From Lithodes maja (lineage: Eukaryota > Arthropoda > Malacostraca > Decapoda > Lithodidae), in NCBI GenBank assembly GCA_037953745.1, contig JBAKBP010003198.1, positions 62,001 through 126,000 on the forward strand: 64,000 bases of DNA, written 5' to 3'. Positions 32,492 through 42,785 of this stretch are shown piece by piece. Both the position numbers and the translations under genes were made by a program. The notes beneath the pieces were generated by a model. That model was not told the DNA's origin, searched no databases, and saw only the letters and a program-made list of their open reading frames with translations. Each line of letters begins with the position of its first letter. Position 1 is the stretch's first letter.

Positions 32492-33593
32492 TTAACCCCT
32501 TATTGGTGGCGCTCGACTTAAGTCGTGCACCAATTTGCAGCAAGATAGGAGCATAATTAAGGCTTTTAAAGGGTTAAAATAGAGTGCAAATGGCCGGGAG
32601 CGCAGCGGGCCAGACAGCCGACTCCCAGGGCTTACCGCCGCCCATTAACTCATGTTCCCTGTGTTCTCGAGAGGCCGGCAGTGTAGCCAGTAGTGAGCAT
32701 AGCTGGGAAAAATATACCGCTATACGCTAAACTCCCATGTTCGTGGCACCACTGCAAGAGAACCACGAGTGCTACGTAGCTCGTTCTGGTCTCATTTTGA
32801 AGCTTTTAGTGCTTAGTGTTTTGTTGAATAAATTTCTTTTCATGCAGATACTTGATTGATCATTCAGGACGGCCTGAATATGCCCAAATGAGCCCAAAAC
32901 ACCCCGCTAGACAAGGGTTAAGAATAACATATATGACATGTTATGCTTGGGATTATAGGAAATATGAGATGACGGCCCAAAAACTAACGATACACCGAGT
33001 GGCCAGCATAACCACACAGGCAACCTCAAAATCCCAGGTCAGACAACGAGGACATCTACCTGAGTTCCCCCTCCGAGTACACCGGAATCTACCCGAGTTG
33101 GCCATGCCCAGCCGTCCACCCCACAGTTCTCTCTCACGCCAACAGCCCTCCAAGAAAACTGAGTGCCCTCTCAGCCAGTCACAAGCCGTGTTCCTCAGCC
33201 AACCACAACCGTCCTGGGACCACCAATTAGAACCCTTCTTTTACGTAGCCTCCACCAGAAGTAACGCTCCGTGTAACATTCCGCCAGATTTGGAATATGA
33301 TGAACACTCCTTTATGCAATCTACTCACCAGCGCCCCAAATATTACAGGGACAAATGGACCTGATAGTGCCTGACAATTCCATGCCCCTGAGGATACAAC
33401 CACAATCCTCTATATATATGTCCTAGGATAATTTGAAGATCTGCAAGACAGTTGTTGCATATTTAGCCTTAAGTGTTTTCCATTTTATACAGCAACCCTG
33501 GACCTTCCAGTTGCCCCCATGAATATTGTAATAATACCTTGGAACCAGGCCCATGTTCTAATGCCTGAGTTCCAAGGCTAGAATGTGTATGTA
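32492..33593. other. Inserted DNA, left part, no gene recognised
   Basis: Starts with a small TTAACCCC...GGGTTAA stretch (32492-32576) that may be a mini-MITE. A GC-richer stretch to about 32800 follows, and then a 170-codon frame (32852-33364) rich in Pro, Ser and Gln with no domain I recognise. I do not call that frame a gene. Confidence 0.4.
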
Positions 33594-34647
33594 CAGTTGG
33601 TCAAGGATGAAAGTATACAGTTTTTCGTCTGCTATAGCCACACATAGTTTGTCATGTTGGCAGCCCTGGTAGCCATATCTCAGAGCCCCGCCCACCTTAC
33701 ACAGGGTGTTTAAAAACGTGTTCCTGGACTTAGTTGTCAGACGGAAATATGAATATATTGCTCTATAATCTTTGACGTGAATATCACTTCGGAGATATTA
33801 AACACTTAATGTTATTGATAGATATACAAGAAATGCGAGAGTGAAAACGAAAATCAAAACGTCTACCTACTGTATATACGATATTTCAGTGGAATACAGG
33901 TCCATTTTCACACGTGGTAATATTTGGCTAATAATGTAGGGTATGGTGATATCAATGTTGCAGTTGGTTTGCAGGTGTTCTGCTGATAAAAATAATAATA
34001 ATAAATAAATAAATAAATAAAAATCACAAGTAAAGCCTCATTATGCTTCGAGGACTGACTCATAAAGCAATGGCGCTCGCAAGATGAGTAAAATTGCTGG
34101 GTCATTACCCTATTGAATACACAGGCTTCCTTACGTCCACGTTTAGAAATTAGAATTTTGTGTATCTAAAGTAGACGAATATGGAGTGGCTATAAAAGAT
34201 ATTACGATATACACTTAACATTATAACATTCATAATAAATAATGAGTAGAAAGAGGAATCTAATAATACTTGTTAATTAATAAGTAGGTAAATATTGATA
34301 TTTCACTTTCATCCCCAAGACTGGATTATACGTGATCCAAAGGGCAATGAAACGGAGGTGAGCGCCGCGGCTACGCGCTGTTCCAGCGTATGCCCCCAGC
34401 TTTGTTTTGCTATCTCCATAACAGTATTTAGTCACCCTGAAGGTTTATGAATAATTCTCTAACTTTTGATATTTATGGAAACGCTTTTTCGAAGCACTCC
34501 GTATTTTAATTAATGTATCAATATAATAAACCCCATGTGTGTTGGGATGGTTTGGGCTAGTGGAAAGGCTGTCATGGCTGCCAACATGACAAACCATATG
34601 TGGCTATAGCAGACGAAAAACTGTATACTTTCATCCTTGACCAACTG
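33594..34647. mobile_element. Tc1/mariner-like non-autonomous element, 1054 bp
   Basis: The left end CAGTTGGTCAAGGATGAAAG and the right end CTTTCATCCTTGACCAACTG are exact inverted copies. Similarity continues through GTATACAGTTTTTCGTCTGC and TATAGCCACA to GTTTGTCATGTTGGCAGCC, about 75 bp with two mismatches. TA flanks both ends (33592-33593, 34648-34649). No transposase frame is present. The interior has an (AATA)n stretch near 33989-34020. Confidence 0.88.
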
Positions 34648-34929
34648 TACCTCACAACAACCACTTTTCCTCTTTCCTCAATACCCCTTTTTCCCAGAGT
34701 TCATTGACACCTGAATCAAGAATAAATTAGCATAGGACCTCAGAAAATCCTGAAGAAAGTATGCAAACCATCACCTACTGACCAGTCTAACCCCCTTCAG
34801 AATCAGGCTTTTTGGGAAGTGTTTAGGTCTGCCCCAGCCTCCACCCCCGGCCCCTTGAGAGTGCCTCCTGACGTAGCACCTACCGGATTACTGAAGGGCT
34901 ACCCGTCTGCTGCCTAGCGCCCTGAAACG

Positions 34930-35058
34930 AGGACCTCTGCTCGACCTACGTACATAGGCCTGAACCTAGGACCTCTGCTCGAATTACGTAAACAGGCCTG
35001 CACCTAGGACCCCTGTTCGAATTACGTAATCAGGCCTAAACCCAGGACCCCTGCTCGA
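34930..35058. repeat. 38-bp tandem repeat, 3.4 units
   Basis: The unit begins AGGACCTCTGCTCGA and ends AGGCCTGAACCT. Starts are at about 34930, 34968, 35006 and 35044. The last unit is incomplete and substitutions accumulate to the right. Confidence 0.82.
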
Positions 35059-35555
35059 GGAGGTAACCAGCCGTGCAAGATTGGCTACTATCCTCTACGC
35101 CGGCCAGACCAGCACTCTCGTTCCCCTGCCCTCCCAAATACTTAAGTGTTTCTGTGTCTCTCTTTGTTGGTTATTGTTGTGAGGTATTGATTATGTAAAT
35201 ATGTGAACCGTGCTGTGCCCTGAATTAATTGTGATCTGTGCCCTAGCTCACGTACCTGCGTAATAAGCTTCATCCTTCTGAACCTGTGTTATTCTGAATT
35301 AATTTTGCCTTAAATCCTTGATCCTTGTTCAAGACTATTTAATTCATAACTTACGCATACGTTACATATCAGGTATTAACATATATTCAGGCCCCCACGC
35401 TCGCAGATTTACTAACTACGTGTATGTTGATTTATTATTTGTGAGTTGAAGCCCCAGTATATTCCGTGATCAATCCATTTATATAATCGCTCTTTACCTA
35501 GAACCTACGCCCAATTTTCCAACGAGTGCATAGTGTAATTCTTTTAATCTTTTAT
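35059..35555. other. Intergenic DNA
   Basis: No recognisable feature between the 38-bp repeat and the SINE. Confidence 0.45.
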
Positions 35556-35692
35556 TCGTGGTGCGATGCATAAGGTGTTGATTTTCGGTGTGAGCATCCT
35601 GGATTCGAATCCACGGACTGCCACATGTGTTTGTAAATTGCATTAATCGATTTTAGGAGTATAGTTGGTTGTTGGAAGGAACATAATAATTA
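35556..35692 (+). mobile_element. tRNA-derived SINE (copy S2)
   Basis: Colinear with S1: TCGTGGTGCGATGCATAAG (A-box region), GATTTTCGGTGTGAGCATCC, B-box-like GGATTCGAATCC, CGGACTGCCACATGTGTTTG and the end GGAACATAATAATTAAG. The B-box has one change from consensus. Confidence 0.8.
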
Positions 35693-35818
35693 AGTAATCG
35701 CATATGAAATATATCTTATAGACGTGCTTTTATGTTCTTGTAAATCTTGATGTTGTGATATTTCGAATACCGTGTTTAGGAATTCTTTCCTCTGTGTTTC
35801 ATCTCACTTTCATCCACC

Positions 35819-36100
35819 ATACACTAATTGTACCTGTGTATTTTATTCACCTCGCATCTGTTAACCCATTCAGACCCGAGTCTGATACTGCCTGTTTTAA
35901 GTATCAAAGAGTAGGACTTCGTCGCCTACGTCCATGTACTAATTGTGCCTGTACATTTTATTTTTCCTCTTTCTGTTAACCCGTTCAGAAGCGAGTCTGA
36001 TATTGCTTTAAATATCAATGAGCTAAACTTCGTCATTAGCGCCGATTTAATTACTAAGTGTGATCTATCGATCAATACCCGTTAACCAGTTCAGATCTAA
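35819..36100. repeat. Tandem repeat of about 117 bp
   Basis: The block ACTAATTGT(A/G)CCTGT followed by CTGTTAACCC(A/G)TTCAGA and CGAGTCTGATA occurs from 35823 and again from about 35939. A third partial TTAACCAGTTCAGA lies near 36083. The TTAACCC words resemble TTAA MITE ends, so this may be a decayed MITE duplicated in tandem. Confidence 0.6.
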
Positions 36101-37362
36101 CTTATTCAGATTAATTTATAACGTCCATTTCAGTCTGAGTCTATTGGAACTCAGTAGTTATTTTGTTTATCTTCGTGTGTTGTCTTAGTCGCGAATATTG
36201 AAGATTACATCTAGACATAATTTATACCATCCAGTAGATATATAAAAATCCATTTCTACTCTTATCAAATTCACGTTACTACTTTACTTTACCTAAGAAA
36301 AATATAAAACACGAATTCCTAAGTTTGGTTCGTTATCGTAGCATATGTTCAAGTAGTATAATTCCGTTATAAGATATAAATAAACTTTTGAGCTATTTTG
36401 ATACTTCTCATATACAGCCCTTTCCTATAAATTAAATTAACATCGCAATTCGTCTAAGTTTATAGTTGCACTAACTAGGAAAAGTATTTATTACTATCTC
36501 AGTTCACCTGGTGACCTTCCCAGTGACCTGACCTGAGGGCAAGCTCACGCGGTCAGATTTAAAGGTTCAGCTGAACCGTACCGTGACTCACCTAGACCCC
36601 CTGTGACAATATCTTTATAAGCTCAACTCTCCACATTGTAACTCTAGGATCATTACCTAGGGTATTGAAGTCTCTTTGAAGAACGGAAGATACGAGACAT
36701 TCATTTATTATTGCATTGAAGGTTAATGATTATTCTTGTACATTATGCCGCCCTTATGTATACTTTCCACATTATCTGATTTAATACTAGACTCTCACTT
36801 TTGAGTGATTTTAGTATTAGTAACTTGTTCTGAAGTAAGAACAATACCTTTGCATTATTATTATTATTTAGGATCCCAACTGATGATCCTCATTATTATT
36901 TCCATCCTATGTTTATACAATAAAACTGTCATATATGTTCTTCCATGTGTTGTTATTGAGTACTACATTGAACTATTGAATACCATTGAACTATTGAATA
37001 CCATTTTTACTGCATATAGAACCTACTCAGTACGTTCCTGTCAAGTACAATATATTTAAGTCCATCAACTCAGAAGTGGATTGTTTTACGGACTGTATCA
37101 AGGGAACTAACTTATCAGAACCCGGCACAACAAAATATTTATACTATTATCATATAGTTTTAAGGTATCGGTACTATACTTGCAGTTAACTAGTAATGTG
37201 AATGATTATTGGGAGGCGACTCTACACCACTCTTTGCTTAAAAGCCACTTTCACGTTTATGATCTCTACCTTGACTGTTCAGAGCTGTGTCAACTGTTGA
37301 GTTCTGTCCTGTGTGCTATCACTAGGGGTCGGTTTGACCGGAAGCATTACATGTAATATGTA
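36101..37362. other. Inserted DNA, right part, no gene recognised
   Basis: AT-rich sequence with a duplicated TTGAACTATTGAATACCAT word near 36968-37003. I see no coding capacity or terminal repeat that identifies the insertion. Confidence 0.4.
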
Positions 37363-37492
37363 TATTATTCAGAGGGTTTATGGAGATCACTTTACCCCGT
37401 TGAGTCCTAGAAGGTAAGGGAAAGCTAAAGAAAATTGTGTAATGGTTACCAGAATAAGTTGCAAATTAACATTATCGTGCTGAAGGGGTTAA

Positions 37493-37914
37493 AGGCGTGA
37501 CATAATAAAATACAATACAAAACAGCGCAATTGGGAGAAAGGAAGTGCATAATTATGGACTGAGCCGGCTGAAAGAGGGAAGGAGGGAGGGGGGAAGGGT
37601 GCTAGAACGCCTGGTGTCGAGGAGGAGGCGCCGCACAGGAGCTGCAAATGAGGAGGGAGAGAGACGTGACCGCCAGAACACGTCATGTAGTCAGCCTTTC
37701 CACAATTTTACCCTGATTTCCAAGATCTTTTCGGCAATATTCCTCGTTAGCGGTCACAGTACTCCTGTCGCATTGTAACCGCGGGAATAGCCACACTGCA
37801 TATGATGATACTGAAAGGTGATTGCGGAGTGAAGCGTCCAGTCCTGACCGCAGGATGGAGGAGGGGATGATGATGATGCTTGCGCTTGGGAACCATAACA
37901 CATTGGTGCCGTGA
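37493..37914. other. Spacer
   Basis: GA-rich to about 37670, then non-repetitive. Nothing recognisable. Confidence 0.4.
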
Positions 37915-37979
37915 ACACCACCACCACCATCACCACTCCTACCACCTACACCACCATTCCCACAACCTACACCACCACC

Positions 37980-38052
<73 letters not shown>
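37915..38052. repeat. CAC-rich repeat followed by (CT)n
   Basis: CACCACCA/CCTACACCACC words to 37980, then about 69 nt of uninterrupted CT (37984-38052). The CT tract joins directly to CR1-B3. Confidence 0.92.
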
Positions 38053-38055
<3 letters not shown>

Positions 38056-38761
38056 TAAATGTAAAGTACTACATGTCAGATACCTAAATGAGAAAGCAAA
38101 CTATTCGATGAATGGCACTCAGCTTAAGAATGTAAACAGAGAAATTGATCTGGGAGTAACAATATCGAGTAACCTAAAACCGAGTCAACAATGTTCAGAA
38201 GTTGTTAAGAAGGCAAACAAAATAATTGGCTTTATAGGCAGGTCATTTGAGCATAAATCCAAAGAAGTTATCCTAACCCTTTACAATTCCTTAGTCCGCC
38301 CTCTTCTGGAATACTGCGTTCAATCCTGGTGCCCTTATTACCAAAAAGATATAAACAAGCTAGAACGAGTTCAACGTAGAGTTACCAAAATGATACCTAG
38401 CCTAAAGAACAAACCATACGAAGAGCGTCTTAGAGAATTAAATCTATTTCCTTTAACTCAGGGCAGATTAAGAGGCGACTTAATTCAAGTGTTCAAAATC
38501 ATCAAAGGCATCGACAATATGAACTGTAGTAAGTACTTCACTATCGACAAATCTAATTACACGCGGGGAAACGGTTGCAAAATTATTGGTAAATCTTTTA
38601 ACTCACACGAATCTAAGAATTTCTTCTTCAATCGAGTTGTCAACTTGTGGAATGGGCTTCCCCGAGACGTTATAGACTGCAGCACCGTTGATTCATTTAA
38701 ATTCCGCCTAGACAAATATCTCGCATCAAACCCGCGACTGACTGTGTTTGTAAATGAATAA
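38052..38761 (+). pseudogene. CR1-B RT C-terminal fragment
   Basis: An open frame in the ORF2 register from DKCKVLHVRYLNEKANYS to the natural stop TAA at 38759-38761 (NPRLTVFVNE). The catalytic palm blocks are absent, so it is a dead 5'-truncated piece. The frame happens to extend upstream through the CT and CAC repeats, producing a spurious 293-codon frame. Confidence 0.9.
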
Positions 38762-38975
38762 CTTTATCCTCCCCTCAGTTACTAACCCATATGTCCCCTA
38801 CTAACTTCCTAGTCCTTCCACGTTAATGGCAGGGCAGTAGTTCCCTTTCCAATGTTCCCTTACCCACTCTAAACCACTGTTTGGACACTTGATCCTCAGT
38901 GTTTTGGAGGACAAGCAGCCTAGAAGGGTCACTAGATCTGTTGTTGCTTGATTTCCTTTGTACTCCTTTGTACTC
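38052..38975 (+). mobile_element. CR1-type LINE, family B copy B3 (5'-truncated at (CT)n)
   Basis: Homology to family B starts at CGGATAAATG immediately after (CT)n and runs through the RT C-terminus and 3' UTR to two TCCTTTGTAC tail units ending at about 38975. CCTACCACCCACACCACCAC continues on the far side, matching the repeat on the near side. The LINE therefore lies within a compound microsatellite locus. Confidence 0.92.
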
Positions 38976-39207
38976 CTACCACCCACACCACCACCATCAT
39001 CACTACTCCTCCCACCTACACCACCACAATCACCATTCTTCTCACCACCTACACCATCACCATCATCACCACTCCTCCCACCTACACCACCACCATCTTC
39101 ACCACTCCTCCCACCTACACCACCACCATCATCACCACTCCTCCCACCTACACCACCACCATCACCAATCCTACCAACATCACTTACCAATAACACCACC
39201 ACCTCCT
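38976..39207. repeat. CAC/CCT-rich minisatellite
   Basis: A 30-33-bp pattern CTCCCACCTACACCACCACC(ATC)n ACC recurs about six times between 38985 and 39175. It continues the microsatellite split by CR1-B3. Confidence 0.85.
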
Positions 39208-39443
39208 ACTACCCCTCTCCGACATATGACGCGATTTTGAGCCTATTAGGGATACTTTAAAGCCTTTGTTACCATCAGGGGTATTTAGAAACCTTTAGTT
39301 TAGTTACTTCAACATCAGCATTTGTCTTTGAGTTAGCTGTGGCCAGAAAACTAATTTTGGAGAGGTAATTATAAGAGTGAGAGAACTCTATTTCTTATTG
39401 CTAATCTGGCAACCTCTACGTCATATGAGTCTGAAGGGGTTAC
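39208..39443 (-). mobile_element. TTAA-type MITE, family P3 copy b
   Basis: The reverse orientation of the 22861 copy: CCGACATATGACGCGATTTT at the left and ACGTCATATGAGTCTGAAGG at the right, then GGTTAC. It lies within the CAC-rich repeat, which resumes at 39445 with GCTACCACCACC. Confidence 0.8.
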
Positions 39444-39649
39444 TGCTACCACCACCACCACCTACTACTACTACCACCACCACCACCATACCATCAAACA
39501 AGTCTACTTATCATATTTAAGTTATTGTTACTTAATTTAATACCATTCTTAGTCATAATAAGATTTTCCTAAAGCTTCGTACTTGTGATTTAAAACCCAA
39601 AAGCAACATATTCATCCCATATTTTCATAGACACACACACACACCAGAG

Positions 39650-39805
39650 CCTATATAATTTTATTATTTTTAACATCGTTCTCAACCCCAATTACACTCC
39701 AAATGAAATTAATGAAACTATGCGATTCTCCCAGGATTCGAACCTAGGATATCACATACAGAACTTACACGCACAAACCATTACACCGACTGACGCTTAA
39801 CCTTT
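39650..39805 (-). mobile_element. tRNA-derived SINE (copy S3)
   Basis: On the minus strand: an A-box-like region CAGTCGGTGTAATGGTTTG, a perfect B-box GGTTCGAATCC (39733-39743 on plus as GGATTCGAACC), then TTTCATTAATTTCATTTGG and a tail with AAAATAATAA. The body matches the S5 insertion at 59260 better than S1/S2. Confidence 0.75.
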
Positions 39806-40423
39806 CTGGCTTGTCCCGGGTTGTCCCTTGTGGTGTAGCTTCGGTGGAGGTCGTATACTCCTGCTGCCTTATATGGACTCTACATGTGTTCTGTCACTAA
39901 TTATAGACCAAGGAATACATTTACGGCTGCGGATCTGACGTTGCTGCTTTCCTTATAATTTAGTGTACTGCAATTCAGTTTTGTGTTTTTGTTTTATGTG
40001 CATGACAGAGGCAACAGGTAATGTTAAGACTGGAACGAAGATGAGAAGATATACATGAATAATTAACATACATTTGGTTTGATTTGGCCATTTTATCACT
40101 CCCAATAACATAATACAAACGTTAAAGCACAAATTTAACTGTGTATATTTTGTTATGATGACTAAATAGAAGGGTGTAGGCCTCTCTTTATAACACAGTA
40201 CCTTGAAATGTATGGATCCCTTCAGTATAATGATGCCATATTGGTTATATTCTGGCTAACATAAAGGATATTATTTAAATTGGAAAACGCTTCTCACAAC
40301 CAAGAAGTTTAAAACTACCTTTGTCAGTCCAAAAACCACAACATACTTTGCTTTCTTGTATTCGTTAAACACCAGACGATTTTAATAATGTTAGAAAAAC
40401 AGAGTTATTGGCTACGTGTATAT
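39806..40423. other. Intergenic DNA
   Basis: No gene or repeat recognised. Confidence 0.45.
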
Positions 40424-40639
40424 TTATCCCCTTCTGTACCGGCGACGTCTTAAACAATATTTTCTAGCTAAATTTAGACGATTTTGTTGCAGTTTAAGAC
40501 TGATCTGTGGTACTAAAGAGGGTTAAGCGAGATATTTCGAAGCCAGTAAATTACTAGAGGCCTTTCCTAAGCTGAATAAAATCATCTAATAGTTGCCAGA
40601 ATGTAACGAAAAGGACGCCACCGGTACAGAAGGGGTTAA
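40424..40639. mobile_element. TTAA-type MITE, family P1 copy g
   Basis: TTATCCCCTTCTGTACCGGC at the left and CACCGGTACAGAAGGGGTTA at the right. GACGTC/GACGCC words lie inside both ends. It is close to copy a in sequence. Confidence 0.85.
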
Positions 40640-40908
40640 GACGAGTTTTAAGAAGACGTGGCAAAGAGATTCCAGCTCAAAGTCTAGATGAAAACCGGCC
40701 AAACAGAGAAACCTACAATGATCCCGTCGTATGTTGGACTGACCGCCTCCTATCACCAGGGTACACAGAAGACATCCTCTCTAACTCTTCATCATGCTCT
40801 TCACCCTTTCATTTAATTTTGTCTAACAGAAGATTATTTTACTCAATTCTTGGGAGATCTGTGAGGGCCCGAGTTCGTTTTTGTCATGCTGATTCCCAGA
40901 AATAATTG
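40640..40908. other. Intergenic DNA
   Basis: Nothing recognisable. Confidence 0.4.
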
Positions 40909-41030
40909 TTATCACTTTTAATACAGGTGACTTCTGTTCATTATTTTCTGGCTGTTACTATAATATCTTATCTAGTTTAGGAAGAACCTCTAGCAATAAC
41001 AAGGATATTACCTACCGGTATCTCAATTAT

Positions 41031-42063
41031 ACTTACTTTATACTTATTTACTTACTTGATACTTTTGAAGTGTTCGCCCCTCTTCTAGCGGCACCGAGGA
41101 GCGCGACGCCCCTCGTTATGGGTGGTGATTTGGTGCAGCAGACTGCTTGAAGCGACAGCTCGCTCCCTTGTGAAGATGGGCTCGTCTGGCACTTTTTGCA
41201 GTTCGACATCGAGGGCTCTCTTGAAGTTGTCTAACGAGACATCCCTCATGTCTCTTACTCGCCGTGGCAGTTTGTTGAAGAGATGTGGGCCTCTGTGTGA
41301 TGACCAGCCCTCTCGCAGAAAGCCCATAGCACCCCTGTTATTCATCCGGGGGATATCGCATTCCCAGCCTCTCCTATCACTGAATTTCATGACTATCGGA
41401 GTATGTAGGTTTGGTACTAAACCTTCTGCGATTTTCCACGTGTATATTATTAGGTAACGTTCTCTTCTACGTTCCAGCGAGTACAGTTTCAGTGCTCTTA
41501 AACGCTCCCAATAGTGTAGCTGTTTTACCGAACTTATATGCGAAGTGAAATTTTTTTGAACACTCTCTAAGTCATTTATTTCACATGGTTTGTATGGGGA
41601 TGTTAACACGCTACAGTATTCAAGCCGCGGTAGCACTAGAGATTTGAAGAGCGTTATCATAGGTAATTCACCGCATGTTTTAAATGTACGCAGATTCCAA
41701 CCCGTTAGACGTTTCGCAGCCGCAACTTTGACCTGGTTATGTACTTTGAAACCCATATTTTCAGACATTAAAACCCCAAGGTCTTTCACACTGTCTTTCC
41801 GTTCTATTATGTGGTTAGGCTCTGTTAAGTAATTGGTAATTTCCTTAACGCCATTATTATCTCCATACCGTATTAATTGGAATTTTTCTTCATTGAAATG
41901 CATGTTGTTTTCCCTGGTCCACTGGAACACTACATTCATGTCTTCCTGCAATTGGCCCGTGTCCTCTTGTGTGTTTACTATCTTGTTTAATTTTGTGTCA
42001 TCAGCAAAAGACGACACCGTACTGTGTCTAGTGTTGGTAACCATCTTAGCTACAGCATATTCT
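41031..42063 (-). mobile_element. LINE 'C' 3' fragment (CR1-superfamily)
   Basis: A minus-strand LINE piece whose 3' end has a short tandem AAGTA/AAGTAAGT-type tail (plus-strand TACTTACTTTATACTTATTT, 41029-41060). Its 5' truncation is just upstream of the FADD block, near 42063. It is different in sequence from families A, B and D. Confidence 0.83.
41085..42050 (-). CDS. LINE 'C' RT C-terminal fragment, open
   Basis: About 319 codons open on the minus strand, starting just before SSFADDTKLNKIVN (catalytic FADD block). It continues through WTRENNMHFNEEKFQLIRYG, KDLGVLMSENM, LVLPRLEYCSVLTSPY, LESVQKNFTSHI and ERLRALKLYSLERRRERYLI to the C-terminus RRAPRCR. The thumb-like 'LGV', 'R..LEYC...W/SPY' and 'LE.VQ...T..I' pattern is shared with CR1/jockey-type ORF2 proteins. 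The fingers and first palm motifs are missing, so it cannot be active although no stop interrupts it. Confidence 0.85.
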   Translation of the reverse strand, partial: AKMVTNTRHSTVSSFADDTKLNKIVNTQEDTGQLQEDMNVVFQWTRENNMHFNEEKFQLIRYGDNNGVKEITNYLTEPNHIIERKDSVKDLGVLMSENMGFKVHNQVKVAAAKRLTGWNLRTFKTCGELPMITLFKSLVLPRLEYCSVLTSPYKPCEINDLESVQKNFTSHISSVKQLHYWERLRALKLYSLERRRERYLIIYTWKIAEGLVPNLHTPIVMKFSDRRGWECDIPRMNNRGAMGFLREGWSSHRGPHLFNKLPRRVRDMRDVSLDNFKRALDVELQKVPDEPIFTRERAVASSSLLHQITTHNEGRRAPRCR

Positions 42064-42137
42064 TCCTAAGAGGTTAAAACTCGTTTAATACAGCTAGAAT
42101 ACAATATGCTAGACGTCCCCAGCACTGTAAAAGTTAA

Positions 42138-42564
42138 GCGGTAGAATCAGCTTATGTTAGCCATAATATACTGTACTATGGACACCATATTAAAAAGGTT
42201 AAAATCTATGCTTAAAACAAAATCAAGTCGTCTTGACCAGAGTATACTTGCTATCACTTCCGTCAATAACCAGATGCATCAACTTGTCAGAGGGACTAGA
42301 CGTCGTTCGCTGACAGAGATATATTCAGCTCAAAATATGTCCAATAATAACATCTGCAATGGCAAAGTTGGACCGAGCCCTTCGTGTAATCTGGGTACAA
42401 GGATGGCAGCCTCTTCTTACTGATCATGCCCTTCACCTCACAGACAGCTTCCGATGCCTCTTCACACGCCATCAGGGAAAAATAACGATGCTATGAGTGA
42501 CATTTATCTTTATTTTGTTGTCAAGGATATATGCATGGCTCGGCTGGAGACAAGGGGGGGGGGG
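42138..42564. other. Intergenic DNA
   Basis: No feature recognised. A G-run (about 42555-42565) abuts the CR1-B tail. Confidence 0.4.
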
Positions 42565-42785
42565 GTACAAAGGGGTACAAAGGAAATCAAGCAACAACAG
42601 ATCTAGTGACCCTTCTAGGTTGCTTGTCCTCCAAAACACTGAGGATCAAGTGTCCAAACAGTGGTTTAGAGTGGGTAAGGAAACATTGGAAAGGGAATTA
42701 CTGCCCTGGAACTAATGTCCGTGGCAGGATTAGGAAGTTAGTAGGGGACAGATGGGTTAGTAACTGAGGGCGGGATAAAATAAAG

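Larger units (their letters stand above)
32426..37492. mobile_element. TTAA-type MITE (P1, copy f) split by about 4.87 kb
   Basis: The left half, 32426-32491, reads TTAACCCCTTCAGCACCATG and stops after TTTTATGCAG. The right half, about 37363-37492, resumes at TATTCAGAGGGTTTATGGAG and ends CGTGCTGAAGGGGTTAA. The uninterrupted copy at 47199-47408 shows the two halves adjacent (TTTTATGCAGTTAA, then GGTATTCAGAGGGTTTATTG). The interruption begins at TTAA (32492), itself followed by CCCCTTATTGG, so a TTAA-targeting element may have gone in first. Confidence 0.75.
40909..42137. mobile_element. TTAA-type MITE (P1, copy h) interrupted by a LINE
   Basis: The left half, 40909-41030, reads TTATCACTTTTAATACAGGT ... 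CCTCTAGCAATAACAAGG ... TATCTCAATTA. The right half, about 42064-42137, reads TTCCTAAGAGGTTAAAACTC ... AGACGTCCCCAGCACTG and ends TTAA. The halves are in the order of intact P1 copies, with a LINE 3' fragment between them. Confidence 0.72.

Noticed and set aside
32852..33364. 170-codon plus-strand frame
   Set aside because: It is rich in Pro, Ser and Gln with no recognisable domain, lies within an insertion block full of repeats, and has no visible exon-intron structure.
38899..39260. His/Thr/Pro-rich frames
   Set aside because: They are translations of CAC/CCT repeats.
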